From assembly GCA_024305745.1 (NCBI GenBank), contig JAHRBS010000007.1, forward strand, positions 186,001 to 250,000: a stretch of DNA of 64,000 nucleotides, written 5' to 3'. Positions 43,973 to 55,355 of the stretch are shown here, one piece after another. Positions within the stretch are counted from its first letter, which is position 1. The number at the start of each line of letters is the position of its first letter. Source of the stretch: Polyporus tsugae. Taxonomy: Eukaryota > Basidiomycota > Agaricomycetes > Polyporales > Polyporaceae. Under the pieces are notes generated by a model. That model was not told where the DNA came from and did no database searches. It worked only from the letters and a program-made list of their open reading frames with translations. The position numbers and the translations under genes are program-made.

Positions 43973-46885
43973 CTAGTCATGAAAATCCTCCAGTGCATCC
44001 TCTACCGTTGTACGATGGCAGCTCGACGTTGATGGATCACTAGCAGCTGTGGCGCGGACAAACTCGGGCGGCTGGCACGGGGCGGTCGGAATGGTTGCAA
44101 TTGTGTCGGAGTTGGGATCGTGGAGAGTGATCGTCTGTGACCCATTGACCATGGTGCATATAATGCTTGAGGTGAGGAGGTCGAACGGTCGGCCGAGGAG
44201 GACGTCGTAAGCTGGGGAGCGGATGACATGGAATTGAAGGTAGACCGTGATGGTCCCGAACCGGATGGAAATGTTTCGCGCGAGACCAAGGGAATAGTCA
44301 CATGCACCATTCGCACTCTGCATCTGGAGGATGACTCGCGGGTCGTATGAGAGACTAAGGTGATGGCAGACGCCCTCCGACATGGAGATGATGGAAGAGC
44401 CGTCATCATGGATGCAGGAAATTGTGGTACCAGTGTTGAAGATGCCAGGGATAGCCCGGATAGCCACAGACTCAACTGACACCTTGACGGGTTTGCACTC
44501 CGCGTCCGGTGGGAGACTCCTGAGGTACATGTCGACCGGATCGGGGACCACGAGCGCACCAGGCGGAGGGTCGCACATGGGGCTACTCTGCGCCGCTTCG
44601 AACATGGCTGGAAGTGAGTGCAGGAGCGCGTCACGCTTGCAAGTAGTTGGTTCGAGTGGAGCCTCATCCTCTTGGCTAGGGAATGGGAGTGCGGAGTCTT
44701 CCAGCATCATGACAGGCTTCGTGGGGACCTTGCGCATAGTGCAGAGCTCGCGGGTTGAGGCACAGAACTCAGGCGACATAGAGAGCAGCTCCTCCTTTGT
44801 GACCATGATGGGTTGCTCAAGACAGTGGCACAGAACATTGGCAACATGCCGAGGATCGTAAACAGGAGGGCACGTGCAATATGCAGGATCCGGCTTCTTC
44901 GAGACTAGTGGCACGCGTGGAGGAGGGACCCCGTAGTTGCGCTGGGAAGGCAGTGCGTAAGTTGCATCACGCACATTCATGAAGGGGTGCTCCATTGACA
45001 GGAGCAGAGCGGTGCCGGGGGCTGGGACGGTCAACGGGATGGAAGTCGTTGAGGCCGGTACTGCTCTGGCTGATGCGGCCAATGGGGTGGCTTGCTCTGC
45101 TGTTTTGTCGGGCATCTCCTTGATGTGCGCGGCCGCCGGGGGTGTGGGTGCTCGGACCGGTGGATTGTCGAAATGTACACTGCCATGGCGACGAGCCCGT
45201 TCTGCCTGCACCTCTGCTGTGTTAGCTGTGGCTGCGGTACATGGTGCTTGTTGGGCGACAAACTGTTGCTCGAGGGCATATAGCTCCTGCCGGCACCTCT
45301 CAATTTGCTGTGCTAAGTCCGTTCCATGGCCTAGGCTTGTCAGCGGTGGAGTGCTACCTTGAAGAGTGGCAAGGGCATATGTGGGCTCCGTGGTCGACGT
45401 GTGGTGGACCAGTGCGAAGAACAACTGAGGGACACCTTGCGCGCGCACCTCGGGGTATAGTTGATGGTACTTCTGGACGCACTCGCGGAGTGTCGCACCG
45501 GTGACCAAGTTTGGTACGAAAGAGCCATTCGGCAGCGTGACCTGCTGCCTCTCGTTACGCCTAATGAGGCCTGCGGCAAGGTCGGAGTCGACTAGGTGGC
45601 AAGCCCAAATACCGTGGCTGGCATCGTTGCAGTAGATACAGGTACGGGGTGGGGGCGGAATGATCGGGTTGATGGGAGCTGCCATGTGCGGCGGCAGCTG
45701 ATGGAACGGCGGGGCCGTGCCTACGGATGAGGTGTTCGCCGGGGTCTTCTGAGCTTGCATGAACGCGGCCGCGATGCTCGCTAAGGATTCAACTGCTTGC
45801 GTCAATTTGGTCTTGACCTGAGGGGCCGGCGTGCTGGCGGAGATAACCGTGGTTGTGGTAGAGCCGCCGAGCGTTGCTGCCTTGAGTGTGTGGTGGACTG
45901 CTTCGGATACTTGAGCAATGGTGTATGGGTTGCGCGGGTAACGGGTCATCGGGGCGGTGATGTGGAGTCATTCAAGGACACTAGTGCGCATGAGCGACGG
46001 AAGACCGCGCAGGAAAAGGTGGTCGCGGTCGTCCTCCCTGAGCTGCCGGCCGGATATGAGGAAGGACGCAATGTTGCGGAATTTGCGGCCGTAAATGTTG
46101 AAGTCCTTGATTGAGTTGATGATTGCTAAAGATGTTGCCGCCACGTGGAGGTCGAGATCGCGCTGGCTGAACAGGCTCACTCCATCCTCTCCTATGTACT
46201 CGATCTTGACAACTCTCTTGAAAGCCTCGTACGTCTCGTCCTCATCCGCGTACTCCGGGAATGCGCGCCAGATGGTCTTCTCCGAATCCGGCACATAGTG
46301 GACGGCGTGCCCCTTCTTCTCACCCTCATCCTCAATGCCGGCCTGTTGGAGACAGAAGTCGAGATCCTCAAAGAAACCTATGACGGATCGACTGTCAGCG
46401 ATGGGGTCAAAGGAAGGCGCACCAGAGGCGCTGCACGGGGGCATCCGGTAAGGTTGGGCCATGTCAGTGTCGCGCGCTTGGAGTTGCTGGATCAGATGGC
46501 CAAAGATGGGGAGGAACGAAGGTTGCGCGGAGCTTGGGCGTGTGAGTGGGAGGTTCGGCCACTGCTCAGGAATTGTGTCAAGGTACGAGAGGTCGGGGGA
46601 AGGTTTGCGGGACAAAGGGGATTGGTTTGGCGCCTGGGTCGGTTCCGGAGTTGAGGTGCGGGTCAGGGGAGAGAGGCTGCGTATGAGCAGAGCTCGGGCC
46701 TCCTCTTCGTCGGAGCTGAGGTTGAGGTTATTATGGGTGGCATGGAATGAGGGGACCTCAGCAAAGAGAGTGGGATCGTCGAGGAGGTCGGCGATGGCCA
46801 CATTCAGTTGTTCGAGCTCGGCCTGGTGTCGGAGGGCTCCATGGGTGGTACGCGGGGCCGTGATGGACACGCTGCGCACGGACAA
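43973..46885 (-). pseudogene. gag: gypsy-2 gag and protease, split by one TGA
   Basis: One minus-strand frame from 46885 to 43973 with a TGA at 45968-45970 (VLE-stop-LHITAP). N-terminal 305 residues: acidic and Pro-rich leader, then a capsid-like helical region (FFEDLDFCLQQAG, DLDLHVAATSLAIINSIKDF). After the stop: a Ser/Thr/Pro-rich linker, a Cys/His pair region (CIYCNDASHGIWACHL) resembling a zinc knuckle, and a retropepsin-like domain near the end. Its active-site Asp is in HDDGSSIISMSEG, a D-D/E-G-S variant also found in other basidiomycete gypsy elements as I recall; the second hallmark is AYDVLLGRPFDLL. CGA to TGA would explain the stop. Confidence 0.82.
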
Positions 46886-47012
46886 TTCGCGTCCAAGTCC
46901 GGTTTGCGAGAGGTAGAGCCTGTCAAATCAGGGAGCGTGGATGGGGTTCTGGGGAAGGGCAGTAGACACTCGCCGACGGCAGAGGCTCGAGGTTGCGAAG
47001 CAATAGCAATCA

Positions 47013-47030
47013 CCTTCACGGTGGGCTCCA
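47013..47030 (-). promoter_or_regulatory. gypsy-2 primer-binding site
   Basis: On the minus strand TGGAGCCCACCGTGAAGG begins four bases after the 5' LTR. A leading TGG pairs with a tRNA 3' CCA. I cannot name the tRNA from memory with confidence. Confidence 0.5.
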
Positions 47031-47035
47031 GTTGA

Positions 47036-47699
47036 TGTGACGCTATCCCTAATAGGAAGGAAGAGGGATGGGGAGCAAGGGAGGTGCGTCGTGAGCTCGT
47101 TTGAGCATGCACGAAGGGGAGGAAGAGGGGAGAAGGAGTGGGAGGGGTTTGGACAGACTCGGGCTCACTGTAGAACAGAGTTGTAAGTCGACTGGACACT
47201 GCAATCAGTATGAAGTTCGAGGTCGAGGTCAATACGCGGGAGACGGAGGAAACGAGAGACGACGCGGGGTCACACGGACGCGATACGGGGGTGAGCGAAG
47301 CTAACATTCCGGATGCAGAATCAAAACCTAAATACATGCAACACAGTGGAGCACCGTGTATAGATGAGTCCGTCGAAGAAGGGACATAATACAGAACGGC
47401 CACGTACTAATTGAGGACAGTGTCCTGTACGAACACAGCTGGGTCAATATGAACACGTGCATCAGGCGGGAGGATCCGAATAGGTGTTAAGATGATGGCG
47501 GAAGGGGTCGACGAGGCATTAGACGGTGTGGCGTGAGGGACCGGGGCGTAAGGCGGTGACCTACGGGCGCTGAGGGCTAGCGACGTGGTGGCTTGAAGTC
47601 GGAGCGGCGGTGGGTACATGCTCGTGGTGGTCGGAGGTGCACGAAGACGGTGTACATGGCGTGATGGGCTACGCATGCATCCGCACGTGATGCATATCA
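47036..47699 (-). repeat. gypsy-2 5' LTR (right)
   Basis: 664 bp, partner of 39154-39817. Its outer end adjoins the resumed copia-2 integrase frame. Confidence 0.9.
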
Positions 47700-47701
47700 T
47701 T

Positions 47702-50071
47702 GCTGTTGCCTGTGCCGTCCATCTGTACAATTGTCAACCGATGTGTCACCACAAGTGGTGTACACCCATCGAGCTCTGGAGTGGCAAAGCCCCAGACATC
47801 TCGTACTTTAGGGTGTTTGGCTGTAAAGCCTTTGTTCACATGCAAAAGGCTCATCGTCATAAACTTGAGAAGAAGGCACTCGAGATGACGTTTGTTGGTT
47901 ACACTGCTGGTACCAAGGGGTACGTTTTCTGGAACCCAGCGTAGCACTCCTTCATTGTATCTCACGATGTGATCTTCGATGAGAGTGTCTTTCCTGCACG
48001 TAAGGAACCCGGCAATTGCCCTGTTACCCCAGAGGATAGTCCATTCCCAGGTCATCATTTGGACGACTCCAGTTCGTCTGATTCAGACTCTTCCTCAGAC
48101 GGTGATGATCGAGTCCCTGAACTCGAGATACCACTGCCAGCCGACATCCATCCTAATGTTGGTCCCGCATAACCTCCTGTTCAACCTGAACCTGAGGTCG
48201 CACCAAACAAGCAACCTGAACCAGAACCCGCTGAACAGCAGGATCCACCACCCGTCGTTCCTCAAGCTCCTCGTCACTCACGCTCTCGTCACCCTCCAGT
48301 GGGAGTACCTCCCCGGTGTTCGCAGCGAGAGGGGGCTGGTCGGAATTATCGTTGGAAGCAGGATAACGCTGAGGCTGAAGGCTTTGATCGTCCCTCTCAG
48401 GTCGATGCACATACTTGTCCTGATGGAAATGTCGAGCCTCCCCTTCCCCTTGACGATCCTCTACCTGCTGATCCAGATGAAGCAGAAGCAGCATTCATTA
48501 ACCTCTTCTTGAATGCTGCATAGTACAAACCAGGTGTTCCTCGTAATCGTTACGATGCCTTGCGCTCGCCCAAGTCAGACCAGTGGCGTGCTGCAGAGAA
48601 GGCAGAGTACGACTCCCTTATGGAGAACAAGACCTGGATTCTGGTTCCTCGCCCTAAAGACAAACCTGTTGTCTCTTGTCGTTGGGTCTACGACGAGAAG
48701 CACGATGGTTGTCTTAAGGCTTGTTTGGTTGCACGCGGTTTCACCCAGATATGGGGGGAGAACTATAATGAAACCTTCTCTCCCGTTGCACGGTATGAAT
48801 CTATCCAGTACCTTACAGCACACGCTTCACTTGAGGACTGGGAGATGGAAGCCATGGACGTCAAAACCGCATTTCTGAATGGTGATCTTGAGGAAGAGAT
48901 CTACATGGAACAACCTGAAGGTTGGGCCGTTCCTGGAAAGGAGGATTACGTCTGTCTACTTAAGAAGGCTATCTATGGTCTTAAGCAGGCGTCACGTCAA
49001 TGGAACGTGAAGATCCACCAATCCCTTCTCGACCTGGGCTTTACACAGACGTACTCCGATGCTGGTGTATACGTATATCGGCGACAGAGGGGGAACTCAG
49101 TCACCATTGTGGTTCTTTATGTCGACGATCTACTTATGTTCGGTGACAACAGGAATCACATCAAGACCGTCAAACGGACGCTCAGCAGACAGTACAAGAT
49201 GATGGACTTAGGTCCAGTACAGCGCTTCCTTGGTCTTCGCATTTGTCGTGATTGCGCTCTTCGCATCATTGACATTGACCAGGAAGAGTACATCCAGTCT
49301 GTTCTTAAGTGGTTCCATATGGCTGACTGTAATCTGTCGCATACTCCCCTTCCTGCTGGAGCAGTTCTAATCAGCTACGACGGAGTTGCATCCGATGCTG
49401 ACCGGAAGCGTTATCAGAGCCTCATTGGCAGTCTCATGTACGCCATGCTCAGAACGCGACTGGACATTTCCTTCGCTGTGACTCGTCTTTTGCGCTACCT
49501 TTCCAATCCATCACCTGACCACTGGAACTACGCCTGTTACATCCTGCGCTACTTGCAAGGGACCAAGTCTTTCAAGATTTGTTACAAAGGTGCTTCCAAT
49601 GATGGTCTGGTTGCTTACTCGGACTCGGACTGGGCCGAAGACAAGGACAATCAGCATTCCACTTCTGGCATGCTCTTCTTGATGGCCGGTGCTGCCATTT
49701 CTTGGGTCTCAAGGCGTCAGCCTACTATTTCGCTTTCCTCGACTGAAGCGGAGCACAAAGCGGCCTCCGACACTTGTCGTCAGATGGCATGGCTCAGGAC
49801 TTTCTCCACTGAACTTGGATATGAGATGGACTTCCCCACTCCTCTCTTTGTCGACAACCGAGGTATGATCTTCCTCGCTGTCAATCCAGTTGTGGAACGT
49901 CGAACCAAGCATGTGGAAGTTTGGTATCACTTCATCCGCGAGTTCTACGCAGCGGGTCAAGTTGACATCTTTCATGTTGCTTCAGCAGATGAACTTGCTG
50001 ATGCCCTCACAAAGAACATCCCGTTTTCGATCATCGAGAAGTTCTGTGACGGTGTTGGCCTTGGCGCTTGA
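47702..50071 (+). pseudogene. pol: copia-2 C-terminal integrase, reverse transcriptase and RNase H
   Basis: Resumes with AVACAVHLYN and the FGCKAFVHM block of integrase, then a Pro/Asp/Ser-rich linker, then RT (SCRWVYDEKHDG, ACLVARGFTQIWGENYNE, AMDVKTAFLNGDLEEEIYM). The RT catalytic YVDD is intact at 49118-49129, and RNase H (STEAEHKAASDTC, TKHVEVWYHFIREF) runs to the TGA at 50069. In-frame stops in the linker: TAG 47942, TAA 48170, TAG 48521; each is one C-to-T step from a Gln codon. From 48560 on, 503 codons are open, so the RT/RNase H block itself looks unmutated. Confidence 0.88.
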
Positions 50072-50098
50072 TTCATCGCTGCATGGATTGAGTGGGAG

Positions 50099-50631
50099 TG
50101 TTGAACTTTGAGCTATTAGGGTATGGACTTATCCGGACACGAGGCTATGCGACCACATGGCGCTTAGCCAATGCTATGCATCTTACTTACCATATTTAGG
50201 TTTCTCTCTCATACTATTGTTGTAGAGGTCCGGAGACGTCTGGAATCTTCTTGGACAATCCATACTGCTCTAGAATAGTCTAGGTAGTTCTATGCTTACT
50301 CACTCTATGGTGCAATATCGCACAATCCTTTACTCATTGTCTTACTCATGCATACATGTGACTTCTTTATTGCTTACTCATGCACTCCCTACTGTAGTAT
50401 ATAAGGACTGCATTCTCTGCTCCTGCTCTTCAGTCGTTCACTCACTGACTGAAGAGTAAGTACTATACATGCCTCTCTCTTACTTGTAGTTACTGACTTT
50501 ACCTTAGTCTCTTTGTGTTTGACTTACAGGTACTTGGTAACATACAATCTAGTTGTTCACTCACTGACTGAAGATCTCTTTGTGTTTGACTTACAGTCGG
50601 AACCCTTGCCCTCACAGCCTCGAGTTCATCA
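50099..50631 (+). repeat. copia-2 3' LTR
   Basis: 533 bp, preceded by the purine tract GAGTGGGAG. Differs from the 5' LTR at about four sites (for example TGTTGA versus TGTTGG at the start), all transitions. Confidence 0.92.
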
Positions 50632-51959
50632 GTGAGCTCGAGTTGGCAGCAGGGGCGTCAGAGGGACGGCGGGTCGGGGACCTGTTAAGGTGAGTGCGAG
50701 CACGCTTTGATGACTGTCGAGTCGACACGGACTGCAAACGTTGTTTCTCTGCAGTTGGAGCGGCCGCCGTGATACCTGCGTTGTTGCTCGCAGCAGCAGG
50801 CATATGCTTGTGCGCCCAGTTAGGGTAATACTTCGTGGCAAGGGTTCTGACCTTCCAGAAGGCGAGGCCTTGCTTGAGGAAAGGGAACTGACGACACATC
50901 GCTTTGCGATGTGTCATGGTCACATACTCGCCGGTGAGACCCCAGCGGAATGGTGCCCAGCCCTCTTCGAGCAGGGTATGGAACACAGTGTACTTACACT
51001 TCAAAATAGCCTGATAGGTGGACTGAGAAACAAGCACACCATCCTCGTGCTCCCGAAACGTCCAGATCTTGTGGGGCCCTTGTTCGTCGATATGACCATT
51101 GGTAACAGCCATCTTCCATTTGTCTGCATTCCACCATTGGATCGTGTCAGCGCAAGGGGGCGGCATAAGGCATTCATCATGCTCCGGATGAGACAGCGAG
51201 ACGGTAGAACTGGATTGTGCAGATGCAGGAGGTGGACGGGTCGCCATAACAGCAATGGTGTTATTGAGAAGCTTGATCTGCTCGCTGGGGATATGCGCTA
51301 GTCAATGGATCAAGGGAACGGGATTGGAAGGGAACTCACAAAAGGCGGTCATGTTCATCTGTGCGGCTTTTGAGTTCGTTCTCCAATACAGCAAGACGGA
51401 CAGTATCTTGGCTGCTCTTCAGACGATACTGGTTAAGGTGGGCTCGGAGAACCTGATTCTCCTTGTACACTTGAATATATGTGGCATTCTGGTAACGAAT
51501 GAGGGTGTCATGATCAGCGGTTTGAATATGCTGGGCGAGAGAAGCTGGAGACTTGCATGCAAAATGATCAGCATCTGATCAAAAGTGGATACATATATAC
51601 ATTAACTCACGAAGCTATTTGCAGCCTGACCTAGTGTCGGAGAGAGCGAAGCTGTGGATGAAATTGCTGGAGAGTTGCGAGTTGCAGAAGTGCTATAGGA
51701 AAGAAACGAGGGCTGGCTCAATGCTGTTTGGTGGCGAAACGGGGTCCCAAGGATATGCGCATTGTCATTCTTAAACAGATTAGAGCACTGCTGCAAGTCA
51801 GCTGAATAACTACTGGGATGAACATACCAAGGAGAGGTTGAGCTTGGACAACTCTAGTTCTGATGCATCTATGAAGTCTGGATCCTCCGAGACAGGAGGT
51901 AAAGCAATTCCGGGATTGCCAGGGGTTGTGCTGTTTGTTGTGAAATCAAATGAAGGCAT
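50612..51959 (-). CDS. uncharacterised spliced gene, 3' end fused into the copia-2 LTR, about 398 residues
   Basis: I do not recognise the family. Exons (minus): 51828-51959, 51611-51790, 51340-51551, 50612-51284, joined in phase. N-terminus: Ser/Thr-rich (MPSFDFTTNSTTPGNPG). Exon 3 is a coiled coil (IQVYKENQVLRAHLNQYRL, VLENELKSRTDEHDRLL). Exon 4 holds a globular, Trp-rich block (WWNADKWKMAVTNGH, GPHKIWTFREHEDG, HTLLEEGWAPFRWG, MCRQFPFLKQGLAFWK) and a basic tail. The last six codons and the stop (LMNSRL) are LTR sequence, so the original C-terminus was replaced when copia-2 arrived. It faces the plus-strand gene at 52370 head to head across about 410 bp. The tail may be partly lost, but no internal stop is seen. 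Confidence 0.65.
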
Positions 51960-52369
51960 TCGAGATGTGAGACAGGGTGCCAGGCAGAGAATGAAGTGAC
52001 CAAGAGTGTAAAGCTATAGAGTACAGGGGAAATTGCAATATGTCCGTGGGCTCCAGCTAATTAGCAATACAGAAGTCTAGTCCAGCGACTCGGAGTGGAT
52101 TATAATGACAAGCTTAGAGTAAGAGGATATCTGTACATGGGTGTGGGTGCTGGTGGGTATATGCATCGAAGAGAAGGGGGGAGACAATCCTGACAATCCG
52201 CCACAAGAGCAAACCCTAACCTTATAGGTCTTGGCAGGCTACTTGCTGTGCTGGAGCCGCAGCCATCTTTCCTTGTCTCTACCATCTTGTTGGCTTTACC
52301 CTAGTCTCAACCATTCAGTGGGCTCTACGCTAGCTTTATTCTGATTCAGACCTCTCTGGGACTGGCATA
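51960..52369. other. shared intergenic region of a divergent gene pair
   Basis: 410 bp between the two ATGs, with CT-rich and pyrimidine-rich stretches on the side of the plus gene. Probably a bidirectional promoter; no clear TATA box. Confidence 0.4.
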
Positions 52370-54728
52370 ATGGCTTCGGAGGCAAGGTCATCTACTCTGG
52401 CAGATTCCAATGAAGATCTCGAGTCGGTGTTGCAGTACGTACCTTGCTCTATCTCAAGTTGTGGTGATCATTCTCAATCTCTCCTAGGTTTGTTGCTCGT
52501 AATGGACCCGATGTTCTACACTGGGCAAGCAATGTTGGTGCAGTTGCGGAGGCCGAACGGAACAACAGCAACACTTCCTGTGTTGCAGTCACTGAGAAGT
52601 CACTCCTACTGGTGCAAACTGCTGCACAGGTCACCTGGCACTGTGGGCCCGGAAAGTGGTGACCGGGCCGAGGTTGATGGGTGAAAAGTCGACTTCACCA
52701 GGCAAATTGGGGGTTTACTGGTGGGTAGTGATCAGGGTGGTGATCGTCCCAGACACCGCATTCCCTAGGAAAATTGGGACATTGTTGGCGCTCGGGTACA
52801 GCCTGTTACGACGGCCATACGAGCCCAGCAGCTTGCAGCGTGGAAGGTCGCGATTGCCTGCCCTAAACATGGGCGCTTGCTCCGGCTTCATCGCGACCGT
52901 CTCATTTTCCATCACGACGGCGTCCACCATCTCGACTCTCCTTCACTTACTTGCTCCCTGTGTCCATCCTGCATCTATCCTGTTCTTGGTGCTCATCTGT
53001 GTCTGGCTCTTAGGACCTGGGGCCAAACCCATTCGGACGCTGGCTGGTCGGTCACTGGGGCGAAGACCTGCAAGGCGCAGTTCGAGCGATGTGAGTTGAC
53101 GCTGCGTGCGAGTGCACTCGGCGCAACGTCAACTCACATTGCAATGTGACGGATTGCGGACTGCCGGAAGTTTGGGAGGGCTCCCCGCCATGTCAGTTTA
53201 GTGTGGAGGAGGTACGCACCCCCTCAATTTGTTTGTTTGCTATGCTATTCACTGCGGTTTTCATTGACATGATTGAGCTCGGGACGAGTGCGTGGTGGAG
53301 TATTCACGCTGTGCCCGAGTGGTATCGCGAGGTGAGTCTTTTCGGGCTGCGAACGTTATCCCTATGTTATGATCTGCCCGAGAGGCCTCTTCGCCGTCGT
53401 TTCCCTACAGCCGCTTCGGTGTAGACTGACACATTTATTTGTTCTGTCACATTCCTGCTCCAGCGCGCTACTCCCTCGCCTCACGGCTAGCTCTGCCCCC
53501 ACTCTCGACTCACTCACCTCATTATCACCACAGCCCGTCACTCTCATAGGCGAAGGTTTGTCTTGTACGGTATGTACCTGTTGCGGTGCCCCGACCACAT
53601 TTCTGACTTTGTCTCATCATCGCGCCTTCGGCTGTGTCTTGCCTCTTCGGAGCCAGGGGGTTGTCCAGTAGTACTACGGGTTGTAATGTCGTATATAGCA
53701 ATATATCTGGTTGATTAGTACGAGGAACAAACAGCGGGTGCCGGTGTTTGTGCCTCAGTAACAATATCTAAGAAAACTAGTGGGAACCACTACGTTCCCC
53801 TTTTCCGCCATATGGTGAATTCCGGCAAAATTTAGTTGACTTTCAACAGTTATATCACCAGCGATAACGACGGAAATCACCCGGCGCTCGAATGGCAAAA
53901 CGGGTGACTGCCTCCCAATTGCGTGTTGATTTTCCACTATTTCCACATGGTGATCCACCTGTCACTTTTCACCCAGACTCAGGCGCACAGTGTGGGATCT
54001 CCGCAAACACCTGGACGCCTATGACGATTAGAACACAGACTTTGAGAAGATCCAGCTCGACCTTTTGCATGCATTCCATGCGGTACTGGAGGCCATGCCA
54101 TCAGAGACTTGTTCTGGGACGGGTATAACCTCCGAGTACGTCTGCTATTACCCTTGTGTTCAACTTCAATTTGTGCTGACCCATTCATCATGCCTGGGTG
54201 TGCAGGCTTCCTACTAAGATAGAAGATCCAGTGGATATCAGCGGCCCATACATACCCGACTCCCACCTCGACGTCTCTCCAGCACAGATCCTTGCGCCGC
54301 CTCCTGCTGTGCTCAGTGATATTGGCAAGTCTGAAGCTCGCTCTCACCATGTCTGCGAGGCTTTTTCTGGGGTTTCAGCGAACACCATCTACGATACACT
54401 TACTGAGTGCCTTGCTGATGCTCTTCTGGAACCTCTGGTTGCCCGAGTCACTGATAGGCTTCTGGTCGAGCTTCCGGAACGCTTGGTTGACCCACTCGGA
54501 GACCAACTCATCCGGGCACTTGGCAACTGCATCCAAGAGGCCGTTCACACTCAGTGTCCAGATCTCGCAGTGTCTGGCTCTGGAGTGACGAAGGCATCTA
54601 GCGGCCCCCTTGATCCCGTTATGACTGCCCCGTCTGGGTTCAAAATGCATACCATGCGAAGCCTCGACGGGACACATTACCTCCGCTCTTCCAATGAGCG
54701 CAAACGTCGCCATACTGGCCCAGCCTAA
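52370..54728 (+). CDS. uncharacterised multi-exon gene, middle disrupted or unresolved
   Basis: Supported parts: exon 1 52370-52434 (MASEARSSTLADSNEDLESV), exon 2 52488 to about 52629 (FVARNGPDVLHWASNVGAVA), a block near 53985-54120 (VWDLRKHLDAYDD, then TAG at 54029-54031, then DFEKIQLDLLHAFHAVLEAM), and a last exon of about 54207-54728 (LPTKIEDPVDISGPYIPDSH; TECLADALLEPLVARVTDRL; basic end NERKRRHTGPA). Between 52630 and about 53900 nothing continues in phase, and the stretch contains an inverted repeat (53090-53138), so an insertion is likely. The amphipathic helical C-terminus has no family I can name. Start chosen for the ATG with a good donor (CAGTACGT) downstream. Confidence 0.5.
53090..53138. 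repeat. hairpin-forming inverted repeat
   Basis: TGTGAGTTGACG (53090-53101) and its exact complement CGTCAACTCACA (53127-53138), separated by 25 bp. Sits in the part of the plus-strand gene that does not align to any exon. Confidence 0.6.
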
Positions 54729-55355
54729 GGTAAGCTTAGCTCGTCACATCTAGGTCATGTAAGAGAATGCTCACATAAACCATAGGTGTGCAGATGCCAG
54801 AATCAAGGAAGGAAGATGTTTTGAATTCTGTACAATACTCGCTTGTGAAATCAATGATGTCCTTTGCCATCTCGCTGGTCGTCTTGCATTTGCATTAAGC
54901 ACCCATGCATGTTGTACCCTCATCCAACTATCCTGTATTGTAAGGTGCTGCTCGCAACTCTAAACATTTTTCATTCTATTGCTATTATCCCATGCCTTCG
55001 TAGATAATATTTTCCGAGCCCTTCCATCCATGATTCAATTTATTAGTATGATCGCGATGCCCACCCTTCGTGCTGTGCTGGCAGTGGCCTTCAAATCCAC
55101 TGTTTGTGCAAGCCACTCACCACACCCTCCCACATTCGAATAAGTCTATCATCAATTTCCAATATCATCGTCTACATTGTCAAGTAACACGCCAGCCAGT
55201 CGCATTACTCCCATTTCCATGTGCTCAGCCAAGAAATACTCATCTCCGACAATCAACTGCGGTGTCATTGCAGTGCGAGGTTGATGGACATCAGGAACCA
55301 TTGCCACAACAGACTTGATTTGCTTCACCGATACAACCTTGAATGCAGCCCTTTC
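54729..55355. other. convergent intergenic region
   Basis: AT-rich, with no coding signal; should hold the 3' ends of the plus gene and the transposase. No clear CACTA-type terminal repeat found. Confidence 0.4.

Larger units (their letters stand above)
39153..47700 (-). mobile_element. gypsy-2: Ty3/gypsy LTR retrotransposon nested in copia-2
   Basis: Two 664-bp LTRs enclose gag, protease, RT, RNase H and integrase on the minus strand. A PBS starting TGG lies four bases inside the 5' LTR (the right one) and a polypurine tract AGTAGGGAGGGG lies next to the 3' LTR (the left one). Together they fix the orientation. GCTG occurs at 39149-39152 and 47702-47705 as a candidate 4-bp target duplication, one to two bases off the TG/CA ends. 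Three in-frame TGA codons and a mutated integrase glutamate make it defective. Confidence 0.92.
35686..50631 (+). mobile_element. copia-2: Ty1/copia LTR retrotransposon, split by gypsy-2
   Basis: Bounded by two 533-bp LTRs that differ at about four positions. Inside are a PBS, gag, protease, integrase, RT and RNase H in copia order, all in one frame (with absolute phase preserved across the nested insertion). The integrase is broken at 39152 by gypsy-2 and resumes at about 47702. Removing the nest leaves an element of about 6.4 kb. The flanks (CTGCC before, GTGAG after) do not match, so there is no target duplication. Four in-frame stops remain outside the nest. Confidence 0.92.

Noticed and set aside
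39149..47705. A standard 5-bp target duplication for gypsy-2
   Set aside because: The 5 bp outside TG/CA do not match; only GCTG repeats, offset by one to two bases, so it is kept as a candidate only.
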